From positions 186,001-250,000 of the forward strand of contig NZ_JOEV01000004.1 in the NCBI RefSeq assembly GCF_000721105.1: a stretch of 64,000 bases of DNA, given 5' to 3'. Source of the DNA: Streptomyces cellulosae (GTDB taxonomy: Bacteria; Actinomycetota; Actinomycetes; Streptomycetales; Streptomycetaceae). Each line of letters begins with the position of its first letter. Within the stretch, counting starts at the first letter, position 1. The notes under the pieces were generated by a model. That model searched no databases and had not been told where the DNA came from. It saw nothing but the letters and a program-made list of their open reading frames with translations. A program made the position numbers and the translations under genes. Below are positions 42,505-51,898 of the stretch, piece after piece.

Positions 42505-43941
42505 ATGACTCGAAACGTGTCCGATGTGACCCGCACCAAACACGGCCGTCCCGTCCACCACTGGCGACGCGACGTGGTCGAACTCGCCGCCCTGTTCACG
42601 GCCGTCGCGGTGGCGGACGCCGTGGCGAACCTCGTCGGCCACGGCCCCGACGGTCCGGCCCTGCTGGCGGCCTCGGCGGTCGCCCTGATCGCCACCGCGG
42701 CCTTCCACACATGGTGGTCACGCCGCCACGGTCACGCCCCTCCGACGAGTGATACCGATGCCCGGCCACTGCCCGGGAAGCAGCAGGCAGGACCGGCGGC
42801 GGGTGCGGACGCCGTGACCGGCGAGAGCACACTGTGGCGGATGCGGACGACGGTGAAGGACGAGCCGGGCTCGCTGGCCGCCCTGTGCGCGGCCCTCGCC
42901 GGGCAGCGGGTCGACATCCTGAGCCTGCAGACCCATCCGCTGGCCGACGGCACGGTGGACGAGTTCCTGCTGCGCGCCCCCGCGGAGCTCGCGGGCTCCG
43001 GGATCACCCGTGAGGTCGCGCTGGCCGGAGGCAGCGACACCTGGATCGAGCGGGCGGACGCCCACGACCTGGTGGACGCCCCGACGCGGGTCCTCGGCCT
43101 GGCCACCCGTACGGCGCTGGACGCGGCCGAACTTCCCCTCGCACTGCGGCAGTTGCTGGGCCGGTGCACCATCCGTTCACTGCCCGCCAAGCCGGCGGCC
43201 GGAGGCGGCCGGGTGCCGCAGGACGTGCCGGTGGAAGGGGTGCTGGAGGACACCGTGATGCGGCTGCGGGCGCCGGAAGGCGGAGTGATCACCGTGGAGC
43301 GGCCCTACCTGCCGTTCACCCCGACCGAGTTCGCGCGGGCCCGCGCGCTGGTGGAGCTGGACGCGCGGCTCGGTCCGCGGGTGCCGCGCAGCCAGGACGT
43401 GCTGACGCTGCCCGAGGGCAACGCGATCACCGTTCGGCGGGCCGACACCGGTGACCTGGAGGCCGCGAAGGCGATGCACGAGCGGTGCTCGGCGCGGACC
43501 CTCGGGATGCGCTACCACGGGCCCGTCGGTGACGCCGACCGCTACTTGAAGCACCTGCTCAGTCCGCGCTTCGGCCGCACGCTCGCCGTGCAGACCCCCT
43601 CCGGCCGCATCGTCGGACTCGGCCACCTGCTGTGGGACGGGGACGAGACGGAGGTCGCCCTGCTCGTCGAGGACGCCTGGCAGCGGCGCGGCGTCGGCGC
43701 CGAACTCCTCGGCCGCCTGGTGGCGATGGCGGTCGAGGCCGGCTGCGCGAGTGTGTACGCGGTGACGCAGTCGTCCAACACCGGGATGGTCGCGGCGATG
43801 CGCGGACTCGGTCTCCCCCTCGACTACCAGATCGAGGAGGGCACCCTGGTGATCACGGCCCGCCTGGAGACGACCGCGGTCTCCGCCCTGCCGCCGTACG
43901 CGGAGGGCCGGGAGTTCGGCGAGGAGATCGTGCGGGACTAG
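42505..43941 (+). CDS. ACT-domain and GNAT fusion protein with N-terminal membrane segment
   Basis: This is a 478-residue multidomain protein. The first 75 residues hold two hydrophobic segments (VELAALFTAVAVADAVANLV and ALLAASAVALIATAAFHTWW). An ACT-like domain follows (STLWRMRTTVKDEPGSLAALCAALAGQRVDILSLQTHPL, about residues 110-190), then a linker of about 110 residues, and a C-terminal GNAT domain (ITVRRADTGDLEAAKAMHERC to the end, with DAWQRRGVGAELLGRL as acetyl-CoA loop). ACT domains bind amino acids, so this may be an amino-acid-controlled acetyltransferase. The AT-rich promoter region 42402-42504 is unusual for the window. Confidence 0.82.
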   Translation: MTRNVSDVTRTKHGRPVHHWRRDVVELAALFTAVAVADAVANLVGHGPDGPALLAASAVALIATAAFHTWWSRRHGHAPPTSDTDARPLPGKQQAGPAAGADAVTGESTLWRMRTTVKDEPGSLAALCAALAGQRVDILSLQTHPLADGTVDEFLLRAPAELAGSGITREVALAGGSDTWIERADAHDLVDAPTRVLGLATRTALDAAELPLALRQLLGRCTIRSLPAKPAAGGGRVPQDVPVEGVLEDTVMRLRAPEGGVITVERPYLPFTPTEFARARALVELDARLGPRVPRSQDVLTLPEGNAITVRRADTGDLEAAKAMHERCSARTLGMRYHGPVGDADRYLKHLLSPRFGRTLAVQTPSGRIVGLGHLLWDGDETEVALLVEDAWQRRGVGAELLGRLVAMAVEAGCASVYAVTQSSNTGMVAAMRGLGLPLDYQIEEGTLVITARLETTAVSALPPYAEGREFGEEIVRD

Positions 43942-44101
43942 CGGGACCGGACGTCGCCGGGGGATGGCTCGGGGTCGACGGTGAACGGCTCGGCGGGTGG
44001 CGGCCGGCCCGTTCCCTCCGGGGCCCGTTCCAGACGGCGTGGGGCCGGCCGTCGGCTCAATCCGAGTGACGCGCGGCGGCCCCTCGTACGAGGATGGGCG
44101 C

Positions 44102-45793
44102 ATGTCAGAGACCAAGAGCCCGCTCCCCCGCGAGGTCGCCGACGCCTATGTCGACGATCTCATCGCCCTTGACCCGCTCACCGGTACGTATCTCGGCGTG
44201 AAGGAGAGTTCGAGCAGGTTGCCCGACCTCTCGCCCGCGGGCCAAGAGGCCCTCGCGGACCTCGCGCGCGGCACCCTCGCCCGGCTCGACGAGGCCGAGC
44301 GGCAACCGGGCGCGGACAGCGACATCGAGCGCCGGTGCGCGCGCCTGCTACGCGAGCGGCTCAGCGCGGAACTCGCCGTGAACGAGGCCGGGGAGGGCCT
44401 GCGCGCGGTCGGCAACCTCTCCACGCCCGTGCACTCGGTGCGCACCATCTTCACCCTCACGCCGACGCAGTCCGACGAGGACTGGGCCCAGGTCGCCGAG
44501 CGGCTGCGCGCGGTGCCGGCCACGCTGGCGGGGTACCGCGAGTCGCTCGCCCTCGGTCTGGAGCGCAAGCTGTACGCGGGCCCGCGGGGCACCGCGACCT
44601 TCGTCGGGCAGCTGACGCAGTGGGCGGACACGGACGGCACGGGCCGCGGCTGGTTCGAGGACTTCGCGTCGGCCGGCCCCGAGACGCTGCGCACCGACCT
44701 CGACGAGGCCGCCCGCACGGCGACCGCGGCCCTGGTCGAACTGCGGGACTGGATGCGGGACGTGTACGCGCCGGCGGTCGAGGGCGCCCCGGACACGGTG
44801 GGACGTGAGCGCTACGCCCGCTGGTCGCGCTACTTCAACGGCACGGACCTGAACCTGGACGAGGCGTACGCGTACGGCTGGTCCGAGTTCCACCGGCTGC
44901 TGACCGAGATGAAGCGGGAGGCGGAGAAGATCCTGCCCGGCGCCGAGACGCCGTGGGTGGCGCTCGCCCACCTCGACGAGCACGGCAAGCACATCGACGG
45001 TGTCGACGAGGTCCGGGACTGGCTGCAGGGCCTGATGGACCAGGCCATCGAGGAGCTCGACGGCACGCACTTCGACCTCGCCGAGCCGGTACGAAAGGTG
45101 GAGTCGCGTATCGCCCCGCCCGGTAGCGCGGCGGCCCCGTACTACACGGAGCCCTCGGAGGACTTCTCGCGTCCGGGCCGCACCTGGCTGCCGACGATGG
45201 GCAAGACCCGCTTCCCGGTCTACGACCTGGTCTCCACCTGGTATCACGAGGGCGTGCCCGGTCACCACCTGCAGCTCGCCCAGTGGATGTACGTCTCCAA
45301 GGACCTCTCCCGCTACCAGGCCTCCATCGGCATGGTCAGCGCCAACGTGGAGGGCTGGGCCCTGTACGCGGAGCGCCTGATGGACGAACTCGGCTTCCTG
45401 ACCGACGCGGAGCGGCGGCTCGGCTACCTCGACGCGCAGATGATGCGGGCCGCCCGGGTCATCGTCGACATCGGCATGCACCTGGAACTGGAGATTCCGG
45501 CGGACTCCCCCTTCCACCCGGGCGAGCGCTGGACACCGGAACTGGCGGAGGAGTTCTTCGGCGCGCACAGCAGCCGTCCGGCGGACTTCGTGGAGAGCGA
45601 GCTGACCCGCTATCTGACGATGCCGGGACAGGCGATCGGCTACAAGCTCGGCGAGCGGGCCTGGCTGATCGGCCGGGAGAAGGCGCGTGAACGGCACGGC
45701 GAGGCCTTCGACCTCAAGGCCTGGCACATGGCGGCCCTGTCGCAGGGCTCCCTGGGCCTGGACGACCTGGTGGACGAGTTGTCCCAGCTGTAA
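44102..45793 (+). CDS. DUF885 metallopeptidase-like protein
   Basis: The 563-residue DUF885 protein has the gluzincin-like zinc motif HEGVPGHHLQLAQW, preceded by YDLVSTWY and followed by EGWALYAERLMDELGF. These are the expected metal-binding and catalytic segments. There is no signal peptide, so it is cytoplasmic. Related proteins are dipeptidyl carboxypeptidase-like, but few have been characterised. ATG at 44102 follows a GAGGATGG stretch. It is monocistronic. Confidence 0.88.
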   Translation: MSETKSPLPREVADAYVDDLIALDPLTGTYLGVKESSSRLPDLSPAGQEALADLARGTLARLDEAERQPGADSDIERRCARLLRERLSAELAVNEAGEGLRAVGNLSTPVHSVRTIFTLTPTQSDEDWAQVAERLRAVPATLAGYRESLALGLERKLYAGPRGTATFVGQLTQWADTDGTGRGWFEDFASAGPETLRTDLDEAARTATAALVELRDWMRDVYAPAVEGAPDTVGRERYARWSRYFNGTDLNLDEAYAYGWSEFHRLLTEMKREAEKILPGAETPWVALAHLDEHGKHIDGVDEVRDWLQGLMDQAIEELDGTHFDLAEPVRKVESRIAPPGSAAAPYYTEPSEDFSRPGRTWLPTMGKTRFPVYDLVSTWYHEGVPGHHLQLAQWMYVSKDLSRYQASIGMVSANVEGWALYAERLMDELGFLTDAERRLGYLDAQMMRAARVIVDIGMHLELEIPADSPFHPGERWTPELAEEFFGAHSSRPADFVESELTRYLTMPGQAIGYKLGERAWLIGREKARERHGEAFDLKAWHMAALSQGSLGLDDLVDELSQL

Positions 45794-45805
45794 CCGGCTG
45801 GGGAC

Positions 45806-45961
45806 TCAGCGCCGGAAGCTCCCTTCCGAGTCGATCACCTGACCGGTGACCCAGCCCGCCTCGTCCGTCGCCGGCCAGGCGATGAGGCGGGCCGGGTCGT
45901 CGGGCACGCCACAGCGGCCGCCCCGGGAACACGTGATGTCCGGGAAGGCACGCTCCCCTAC
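45806..45961 (-). pseudogene. C-terminal fragment of a short-chain dehydrogenase (SDR)
   Basis: The last 51 codons of this frame read like the end of an SDR: GGRCGVPDDPARLIAWPATDEAGWVTGQVIDSEGSFRR, matching the usual pattern of a Gly-Arg start, Asp-Ala-Arg-Leu, an LASDEAGWxTGQ segment and a final GG(F/S). Upstream the frame runs into the antisense of the Imm21 gene, so the NAD-binding half is missing. It is a stranded 3' fragment, probably left by a deletion. Confidence 0.7.
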
Positions 45962-45965
45962 GAGG

Positions 45966-46475
45966 TCACAGCCGCCGCAACTGCACGAGCCCGAGCCAGG
46001 TCTCGGGGCCGGGCTGCACCTGAGCCGCGCGCACCGCGTACCTGCCCGGCTCCAGAACGACTCTGACGTGGTCGGTCCCCGTCGAGTCGGTGCCGGGCCA
46101 GGCCGCGTCGAAGAGGACGACCGGGCCGGGCACGGTCCAGTGGACCTCGTCCTCCCAGGCCGCCGTGGCGAGAGCGGTCGGCACTCCGGCGAGGAGTTCG
46201 TCCTCGGAGTCAGCGGCACCCCAGCGGACGAACGTTCCGTGGTCGGGCAGGAAGGCGGTTGAGGCGGGTTCGTCGCCGAGGACCAGCGCGGCACAGTCCC
46301 CGACCGGGAGCAGTCCGACGAACCCGTCGATCTCGCACGCCCGGTCGTAGTCCGAGGCCGTCTCGTCCCCGTCCGCCCCCGCCCAGAACGGCAGAACCGT
46401 CTCCGGCACCGCTATCAGCGGCCCGCCGCCCGACTCCACCCACTCCACCGCGCCCGGCTCCGCGTATCGCACCAT
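45966..46475 (-). CDS. Imm21-family immunity protein, no toxin adjacent
   Basis: The 169-residue protein has the Imm21 pattern WVESGGGPLIAVPETVLPFW near the N-terminus and DYDRACEIDGFVGLLPVGD, with ALVLGDEPAST and FVRWGAADSEDELL following. Imm21 proteins are predicted to protect against polymorphic toxins. No polymorphic toxin, Rhs or secretion gene lies nearby, so this is an orphan copy. ATG 46475 is chosen; an upstream GTG adds eight residues. Confidence 0.72.
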   Translation of the reverse strand: MVRYAEPGAVEWVESGGGPLIAVPETVLPFWAGADGDETASDYDRACEIDGFVGLLPVGDCAALVLGDEPASTAFLPDHGTFVRWGAADSEDELLAGVPTALATAAWEDEVHWTVPGPVVLFDAAWPGTDSTGTDHVRVVLEPGRYAVRAAQVQPGPETWLGLVQLRRL

Positions 46476-46518
46476 GCGGCAGAACCTACACGCCCGCACG
46501 CCACGGAGAACTACGGCC

Positions 46519-46998
46519 TCAGCAGCCGCAGTTCTCCGCGTCCACCGGCGCGGTCAGGGGATCGGCCGCGCGGCGCTCGCGGCCCTGCCAGGTCTCGTAC
46601 GGGAAGCCCTCGCGCGCCCAGTACTCGAAGCCGCCGAGCATCTCCTTGACCTGGTAGCCGAGTTCGGCGAGGACGAGTGCGGCCCGGGTCGCCCCGTTGC
46701 AGCCGGGACCCCAGCAGTACGTCACCACAGGTACGGATCTGTCGAGGAGTTGCTCGGCCTGCTCGGGGATGAGCGCGGTGGGCAGGTGGACGGCGCCCGG
46801 GATGTGCCCCTGGTCCCAGGACTCGGTGGAGCGCGAGTCCAGGACGACGAAGCCGGGGTTCTCTCCGGTGGCGAGCGCGGCGGCGACGTCGGACACATCG
46901 GCGTGGAAGGCGAGGCTCGCGCGGAAGTGGGCGGCGGCCTCCGCCGGGGCGGCGGGGGCGACGCGCAGGACGGGGTTGGGGGTGCAGGTCATGGTCAT
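46519..46998 (-). CDS. Rhodanese-domain protein
   Basis: The 159-residue single rhodanese domain has VVLDSRSTESWDQGHIPGAVHLP, and the catalytic loop reads YCWGPGCNGATRAALVLAELGY (about residues 94-115), with the active-site Cys followed by WGPGCNGA. It is a probable sulfurtransferase. It diverges from the Lrp/AsnC regulator at 47128, which may control it. The last three residues, CGC, give a second thiol pair at the C-terminus. Confidence 0.9.
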   Translation of the reverse strand: MTMTCTPNPVLRVAPAAPAEAAAHFRASLAFHADVSDVAAALATGENPGFVVLDSRSTESWDQGHIPGAVHLPTALIPEQAEQLLDRSVPVVTYCWGPGCNGATRAALVLAELGYQVKEMLGGFEYWAREGFPYETWQGRERRAADPLTAPVDAENCGC

Positions 46999-47127
46999 GA
47001 TCGTGGGACGGCCTTCCTCGTGCGGATATCGGTGCCCCGAAATCTACGAGCGTCGATCCGGATTCTGAAGGCACTATCCGCGGCACACCACTTGTCCAGC
47101 CGGTGATTTCCCTGCTACTTCTCGGTC

Positions 47128-47574
47128 ATGACCGAGTTTTCCCCGGACGCCACCGACTGGCGCATCCTCGACGTCCTCCAGCGGGAGGGACGGGCCAGTT
47201 TCGCCGAGCTGGCCCGGGCCGTCTCCATGTCCGCGAGTGCGGTGACCGAGCGGGTGCGGCGGCTGGAGGAGGCGGGGGTGATCCAGGGGTACGCGGCCGT
47301 CGTGGACCCGGAGCGGCTCGGTCTGCCGATCCTGGCGTTCGTGCGGCTGCGCTACCCGAACGGCAACTACAAGCCGTTCCACGACTTGGTCGCGGTGACG
47401 CCCGAGATCCTGGAGGCCCACCACGTCACGGGCGACGACTGCTTCGTCATCAAGGTCACGGCCCGTTCGATGCGTCACCTGGAGGAGGTGTCGGGCAAGA
47501 TCGGCGCCCTGGGCTCGGTGACCACCAGCGTGGTCTACTCGTCCCCGCTGCCCCGGCGTCCGCTCGGCCACTGA
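47128..47574 (+). CDS. Lrp/AsnC-family transcriptional regulator
   Basis: The 148-residue product has an N-terminal helix-turn-helix (residues 8-55: TDWRILDVLQREGRASFAELARAVSMSASAVTERVRRLEEAGVIQGY) and a C-terminal RAM/AsnC ligand domain (VTGDDCFVIKVTARSMRHLEEV). It diverges from the rhodanese gene and converges on sbcC with only 2 bases between stops. Likely target: the rhodanese gene. Confidence 0.93.
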   Translation: MTEFSPDATDWRILDVLQREGRASFAELARAVSMSASAVTERVRRLEEAGVIQGYAAVVDPERLGLPILAFVRLRYPNGNYKPFHDLVAVTPEILEAHHVTGDDCFVIKVTARSMRHLEEVSGKIGALGSVTTSVVYSSPLPRRPLGH

Positions 47575-47576
47575 CC

Positions 47577-50500
47577 TCAGCCGACGCCCCGCTGCCGCAG
47601 CGTCGACCCCGAGCGGCCCTTCACCACCTCCAACTGTGCGTGGATGCGCCGCCGCAGGTCGGGGACGTGGCTGACGATGCCGACGCTGCGGTCACGTTCG
47701 CGCAGGGAGTCGAGGACGTCGAGGACCTCGTCGAGGGTCTGGTCGTCGAGGCTGCCGAAACCCTCGTCGATGAAGAGGGTGTCGAGCCGGACCCCCCCGG
47801 CCTCGTCGGTGACGACGTCCGCGAGGCCGAGCGCGAGGGCGAGCGAGGCGAAGAAGGTCTCGCCGCCGGACAGGGTCGCCGTGTCGCGCTCGCGGCCGGT
47901 CCAGGCGTCGACGACATGCAGCCCGAGACCGCTGCGGCCGCGGCCGGTGCGGTCGTCCGAGTGGACGAGGGTGTAGCGGCCCGAGGACATGCGCTGCAGT
48001 CGTACGGTCGCGGCGGCGGCCACCTGTTCCAGCCGGGCCGCCAGGACGTACGACTCCAGGCGCATCTTGCGTTCGTTGTCCGCCGAGGTTCCCGCGGCGA
48101 GGCCCGCCAGCCGGGCCACCCGGTCGTACTCCTCGCGCAGCGGCGCCAGTCGGCGTACGCCGGTGACCGCGCGGGTGGAGAGACGGTCGAGTTCGGTGCA
48201 GCGCCGGGCCGCCGCGTCGCGCGCGGAGGCGGCGTCGCGCACCCGCTGGGCCGCGGTGGCGGCGGCCCGCTCGGCCGCGGTGAGGTCGGCGGGCGGCTGC
48301 TGGGCGGCGGCCGCGGTGTCGGTCTCGGCGAGGACGGCCCGTACCGCGGCCTCCTCCGACTGCCAGGCGTCCAGGCGGCGTTGGAGTTCACGGTGGGCGG
48401 CGTCGTCGAGCAGGGCGGCGGCCGCGTCCTGAGGAGTGTCGAAGCCGGCCCGGAAAGCGGCGTCGGCGAGCCGGGCATCGGCGTCCTTGAGGCGCTGGGC
48501 GGTGTCCTCGGCGGCCCGCGCCGCGTCGGCGGCGTCGGTGAGGAGGGCTGTCCGCCGCTCCAGCTGTGCGGCCCGCGCGGACACGCTGTCGGCCGCGCCG
48601 CGCGCCTGGGCCAGCTCGGCGTCCACAGTGGCCCGCTCCCGGTCCAGCCGCTCACGGTGTCCCACCCGGGCGGCGGCCCGCACCGCCGCCTGCTGCCGGG
48701 CGGCGGTGCGCTGCTCGTGTTCGTCCTCGGCACGCCGCAGCTCCTCGTGCGCGGAGTGCAGGACGGAGGCCTCCCTGCGGGCCCGCGTGTGGAGCCGCTC
48801 CAAGTCGTCCGCCGCTTCGGCGAGTCGCTCGGTCGACGCGTCACCGGCCTCGGCGGTGGCGGCGGCCAGGGCCTCCCGTACGACGCCCAGGCGCCGTTCC
48901 CTCTCCGTGTGCAGCTCCTCCGCCCGCTGGTAGTCGGCCAGCGCCCGCTCCTCCGCCTCCCGGTCCACGTGCCCGGCGTCCTTGCGCGCGGGGGCGGGGT
49001 GTTCGGTGGCCCCGCAGACGGCACAGGGCGCGCCGTCCTCCAGCTGCGCGGCGAGTTCGGCGGCGATGCCGTCGAGGCGTTGTTCCTTGACGTCGAGCCA
49101 GTGCGCCTTGGCCTTCAGCGCCCTTTCCCGCGCGACACGGGCCTGCTCGGCGGCCGTTTTGGTGTCACCGGCCAGCTGGTCGCGCAGGCGCGCGGCGCCG
49201 AGCCGCCGCTGCGCCGGCTCGCGCTGGACGGAGAGCTGCTCGGCCCGTGTCGCCGCCTCCCGCGCGGACTCGATCCGGCTCTGCAGTCCGGCCCGGGTCG
49301 CCTCCCATCCGGCGAGCCAGGCCTCCGCCTCCTGGCGGACCTCCTCGTCGGCCCGCTCCTGACGCTCCAGGTCGGCCCGTTCCGCGACGAGTTCGGCGAG
49401 TCGCCGCTCGGCCCGGCGTGCCGACTCCAGCCCGCCCAGTTCCTCGGCGGCCCGCCGCGCCGCGGCGGCCAGACCGGCGGCGCCGGCGCCGGCGAAATCC
49501 TCGGGGAACTCGGAGAGCAGGGCACGCGCGCGTGCCTGCGCCGCGGCAGCTCCGCGGTGCTCGGCGTCCGTCGCCTCCCGCAGCTCCAGGGCCGGTGCCA
49601 CCGCCTCCGCCTTGCGGGCCCGCTCCATCCGCGCCTGTGCCTCCCGGTAGGCGTCGGCGCGCTCCTCCAGCCGGGCGGCCCGCTCCCGCGCCTCGGTGAA
49701 CCGCCGCTGCAGCCGGTCCCGTTCGCGTACGTCGGCCAGGTCCCGCTCGGCCGCCGCCTGGGCCGACTCGGCCGCCGTGAGACGGCAGTGGGCGATCGTC
49801 AGCTGTTCACGGGCGGTGCTGCGGGCGACGGCGGCCGCGCTCAGGACGGCCTCGGCCAGTCCCGGTTCGCCGGGCGCCAGTTCGGGCAGCTCCATGGCGC
49901 CGCCGGCCGCCTGCTGCATGCGGTGCGCGTCGGCCAGCAACGCGGCGTCCCCCTCACGCACCTGGGCCTCGGCCGCCCGCCTGCGTTCGGCGAGCCGTTT
50001 CTCGACCTCGGCGAAGCGATGGGTGTCGAAGAGTCGGCCCAGCAGCCGGCCGCGGGCCTCCGCGTCGGCGCGCAGGAACCGCGCGAAGTCGCCCTGGGGC
50101 AGCAGGACGACCTGGCAGAACTGCTCACGGCTCATGCCGAGCAGCTGGGTGATCTCCTCGCCGATCTCCTGGTGGGACCGGCTGAGGTCCTTCCAGGCTC
50201 CGGCCGTGGCGTCGTACTCACGCAGCCAGCTCTGCGCCTTGTCGAGGGTCGTTCCGGCGCCGCGCTTCTTGGGGCGCTCCCAGGGAGGCTGGCGGGTGAC
50301 CTCCAACCGCCGCCCGGCGACGGTCAGTTCGAGACGGATCTCGGTGCGCGTGCCGGTGGCGGCGTGGTCGCTGCGCAGGGTCAGGCCCTGGCCGCTCTGC
50401 CGCGCGCCCGGCACCGAGCCGTACAGCGCGTAGCACACCGCGTCGAGGACGGAGGTCTTCCCCGCCCCCGTCGGTCCGTGCAGGAGGAAGAGCCCGGCCG

Positions 50501-50579
50501 CCGACAGCTCGTCGAAGTCGACGCTCTGGGAGCCGCCGAAGGGGCCGAACGCGGTGATGTCCAGTCGGTGCAGCCTCAC
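47577..50579 (-). CDS. sbcC: SbcC exonuclease ATPase subunit
   Basis: SbcC is the SMC-like ATPase of the SbcCD complex, which opens DNA hairpins and processes protein-blocked ends. The 1000-residue product has N-terminal Walker A GPTGAGKTSVLDAVCYAL (about residues 34-51), a very long coiled coil, a CxxC zinc hook (CAVCGATEH, near residue 518), and the C-terminal signature LSGGETFFASLALALGLAD with Walker B LDTLFIDEGFGSLD. The GTG at 50579 overlaps the sbcD stop by 4 bases (GTGA), so the two are coupled. Confidence 0.96.
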   Translation of the reverse strand: MRLHRLDITAFGPFGGSQSVDFDELSAAGLFLLHGPTGAGKTSVLDAVCYALYGSVPGARQSGQGLTLRSDHAATGTRTEIRLELTVAGRRLEVTRQPPWERPKKRGAGTTLDKAQSWLREYDATAGAWKDLSRSHQEIGEEITQLLGMSREQFCQVVLLPQGDFARFLRADAEARGRLLGRLFDTHRFAEVEKRLAERRRAAEAQVREGDAALLADAHRMQQAAGGAMELPELAPGEPGLAEAVLSAAAVARSTAREQLTIAHCRLTAAESAQAAAERDLADVRERDRLQRRFTEARERAARLEERADAYREAQARMERARKAEAVAPALELREATDAEHRGAAAAQARARALLSEFPEDFAGAGAAGLAAAARRAAEELGGLESARRAERRLAELVAERADLERQERADEEVRQEAEAWLAGWEATRAGLQSRIESAREAATRAEQLSVQREPAQRRLGAARLRDQLAGDTKTAAEQARVARERALKAKAHWLDVKEQRLDGIAAELAAQLEDGAPCAVCGATEHPAPARKDAGHVDREAEERALADYQRAEELHTERERRLGVVREALAAATAEAGDASTERLAEAADDLERLHTRARREASVLHSAHEELRRAEDEHEQRTAARQQAAVRAAARVGHRERLDRERATVDAELAQARGAADSVSARAAQLERRTALLTDAADAARAAEDTAQRLKDADARLADAAFRAGFDTPQDAAAALLDDAAHRELQRRLDAWQSEEAAVRAVLAETDTAAAAQQPPADLTAAERAAATAAQRVRDAASARDAAARRCTELDRLSTRAVTGVRRLAPLREEYDRVARLAGLAAGTSADNERKMRLESYVLAARLEQVAAAATVRLQRMSSGRYTLVHSDDRTGRGRSGLGLHVVDAWTGRERDTATLSGGETFFASLALALGLADVVTDEAGGVRLDTLFIDEGFGSLDDQTLDEVLDVLDSLRERDRSVGIVSHVPDLRRRIHAQLEVVKGRSGSTLRQRGVG

Positions 50580-51739
50580 CGCGCCACCTCCCGCACGGTC
50601 GCGTCCGCCCGCACGGTGTCGAACGCGTCCCGCAGCACCGCCTGTTCGCGCGCGTCGGGACCGGCGCCGCGCACATGGGCCACGAAGTCCTCCGCGATCT
50701 CCTGGTCGCTGCGGCCGGCGAGTCGCCTGGCGTACGACACGGCGGGGTCGTCCGGCGCCCGCTCGGGGTCGAAGACGAGGCTGAGCGTGTGCGGGAAGCG
50801 CTCGGCGAGCCGGGCCATGGGGTCGGCGGGCCGGACCGGGTCGGTGAGCGTGGCCTCCACCCACGCCTCCTCGTGCCGGGTCAGATCCGGGTCGGCGAGC
50901 AGGTCCTCCAGGGCGCCCCGGATGCGGGCCAGGGCGCGGGGCACCGGGCAGTCGACGCGTTCGGCGCTCACCGCGCCCTCGGCGTCCAGGTCGACGAGCC
51001 ACATGCTCTTGCGGTGGCCGGCCTCCGAGAAGGAGTACGGCAGCGGGGAGCCGGAGTAGCGCACGCGCTCGGTGATGGTCTGGCTGCCGTGCAGATGCCC
51101 GAGGGCCGCGTAGTCGACGCCGTCGAAGACGCCGGCGGGCACGGCGGCCACCCCGCCGACCGTGATGTCCCGTTCGCTGTCGCTGGCCTCGCCGCCGGTG
51201 ACGAAGGCATGCGCGAGGACGACGGAACGTGTCCCCCGCGCGCGGGTGGCGAGGTCGGCGCGGACCCGGTCCATGGCTGCGGCGAGCACCGCCTCGTGCC
51301 CGGCCTTCTCCACGGCGAATTCGTCCTTGACCAGGGCGGGTTCGAGATAGGGCAGGCCGTAGAACGCCACGTCGCCATGGGCGTCGGACAGGACCACCGG
51401 CACCCCGCAGGCCGATGGCTCGGTCCGCAGATGGATGCCCGCGCGTTGGATGAGGCCCGCGCCCACGCCGAGCCGGCGGGCCGAGTCGTGGTTGCCGGAG
51501 ATCATCACGGTGGGCACGCCGAGGCCGGCCAGACGGTGCAGGGCGTCGTCGAACAGTTCGACCGCGGCGAGCGGCGGAACCGCGCGGTCGTACACGTCTC
51601 CCGACACGACCACCGCGTCGACGCCGCGCTCCCGCACGGTCGTGACGAGATGGCCGATGAACTCGATCTGGGCCCCGAGCATGTTCACCCGGTGGAACGC
51701 CCGGCCGAGATGCCAGTCGGAAGTGTGCAGCAGTCTCAT
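50576..51739 (-). CDS. sbcD: SbcD exonuclease nuclease subunit
   Basis: SbcD is the Mre11-type metallophosphoesterase nuclease that partners SbcC. The 387 residues show the metal-site motifs HTSDWHLGR (residues 5-13), VVSGDVYDRAVPP, MISGNHDSARRL and YAALGHLHGSQ. It is the first gene of the sbcDC operon. The 160 bp upstream to the next gene contains no ORF; two GTATYGACCGT-like elements near 51787 and 51828 may be promoter sites. Confidence 0.96.
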   Translation of the reverse strand: MRLLHTSDWHLGRAFHRVNMLGAQIEFIGHLVTTVRERGVDAVVVSGDVYDRAVPPLAAVELFDDALHRLAGLGVPTVMISGNHDSARRLGVGAGLIQRAGIHLRTEPSACGVPVVLSDAHGDVAFYGLPYLEPALVKDEFAVEKAGHEAVLAAAMDRVRADLATRARGTRSVVLAHAFVTGGEASDSERDITVGGVAAVPAGVFDGVDYAALGHLHGSQTITERVRYSGSPLPYSFSEAGHRKSMWLVDLDAEGAVSAERVDCPVPRALARIRGALEDLLADPDLTRHEEAWVEATLTDPVRPADPMARLAERFPHTLSLVFDPERAPDDPAVSYARRLAGRSDQEIAEDFVAHVRGAGPDAREQAVLRDAFDTVRADATVREVAR

Positions 51740-51898
51740 GATCCCCGAGACTAACGGTGGGGTCTGACATCACGGGTGGTTACTCCCGTATCGACCGTCA
51801 TGACCCCCTCTACGTACGGCCGTTATGACCGTATTGCACATGGTGGTCCACCGCTCGCGGACGTCCGGCGATCAGCCGGTCACCGCCGCCGCGGACCG

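Noticed and set aside
47103..51059. 1318-residue plus-strand ORF across sbcC and sbcD
   Set aside because: It is antisense to sbcCD, which carry all their motifs. The antisense frame has no start context or domain.
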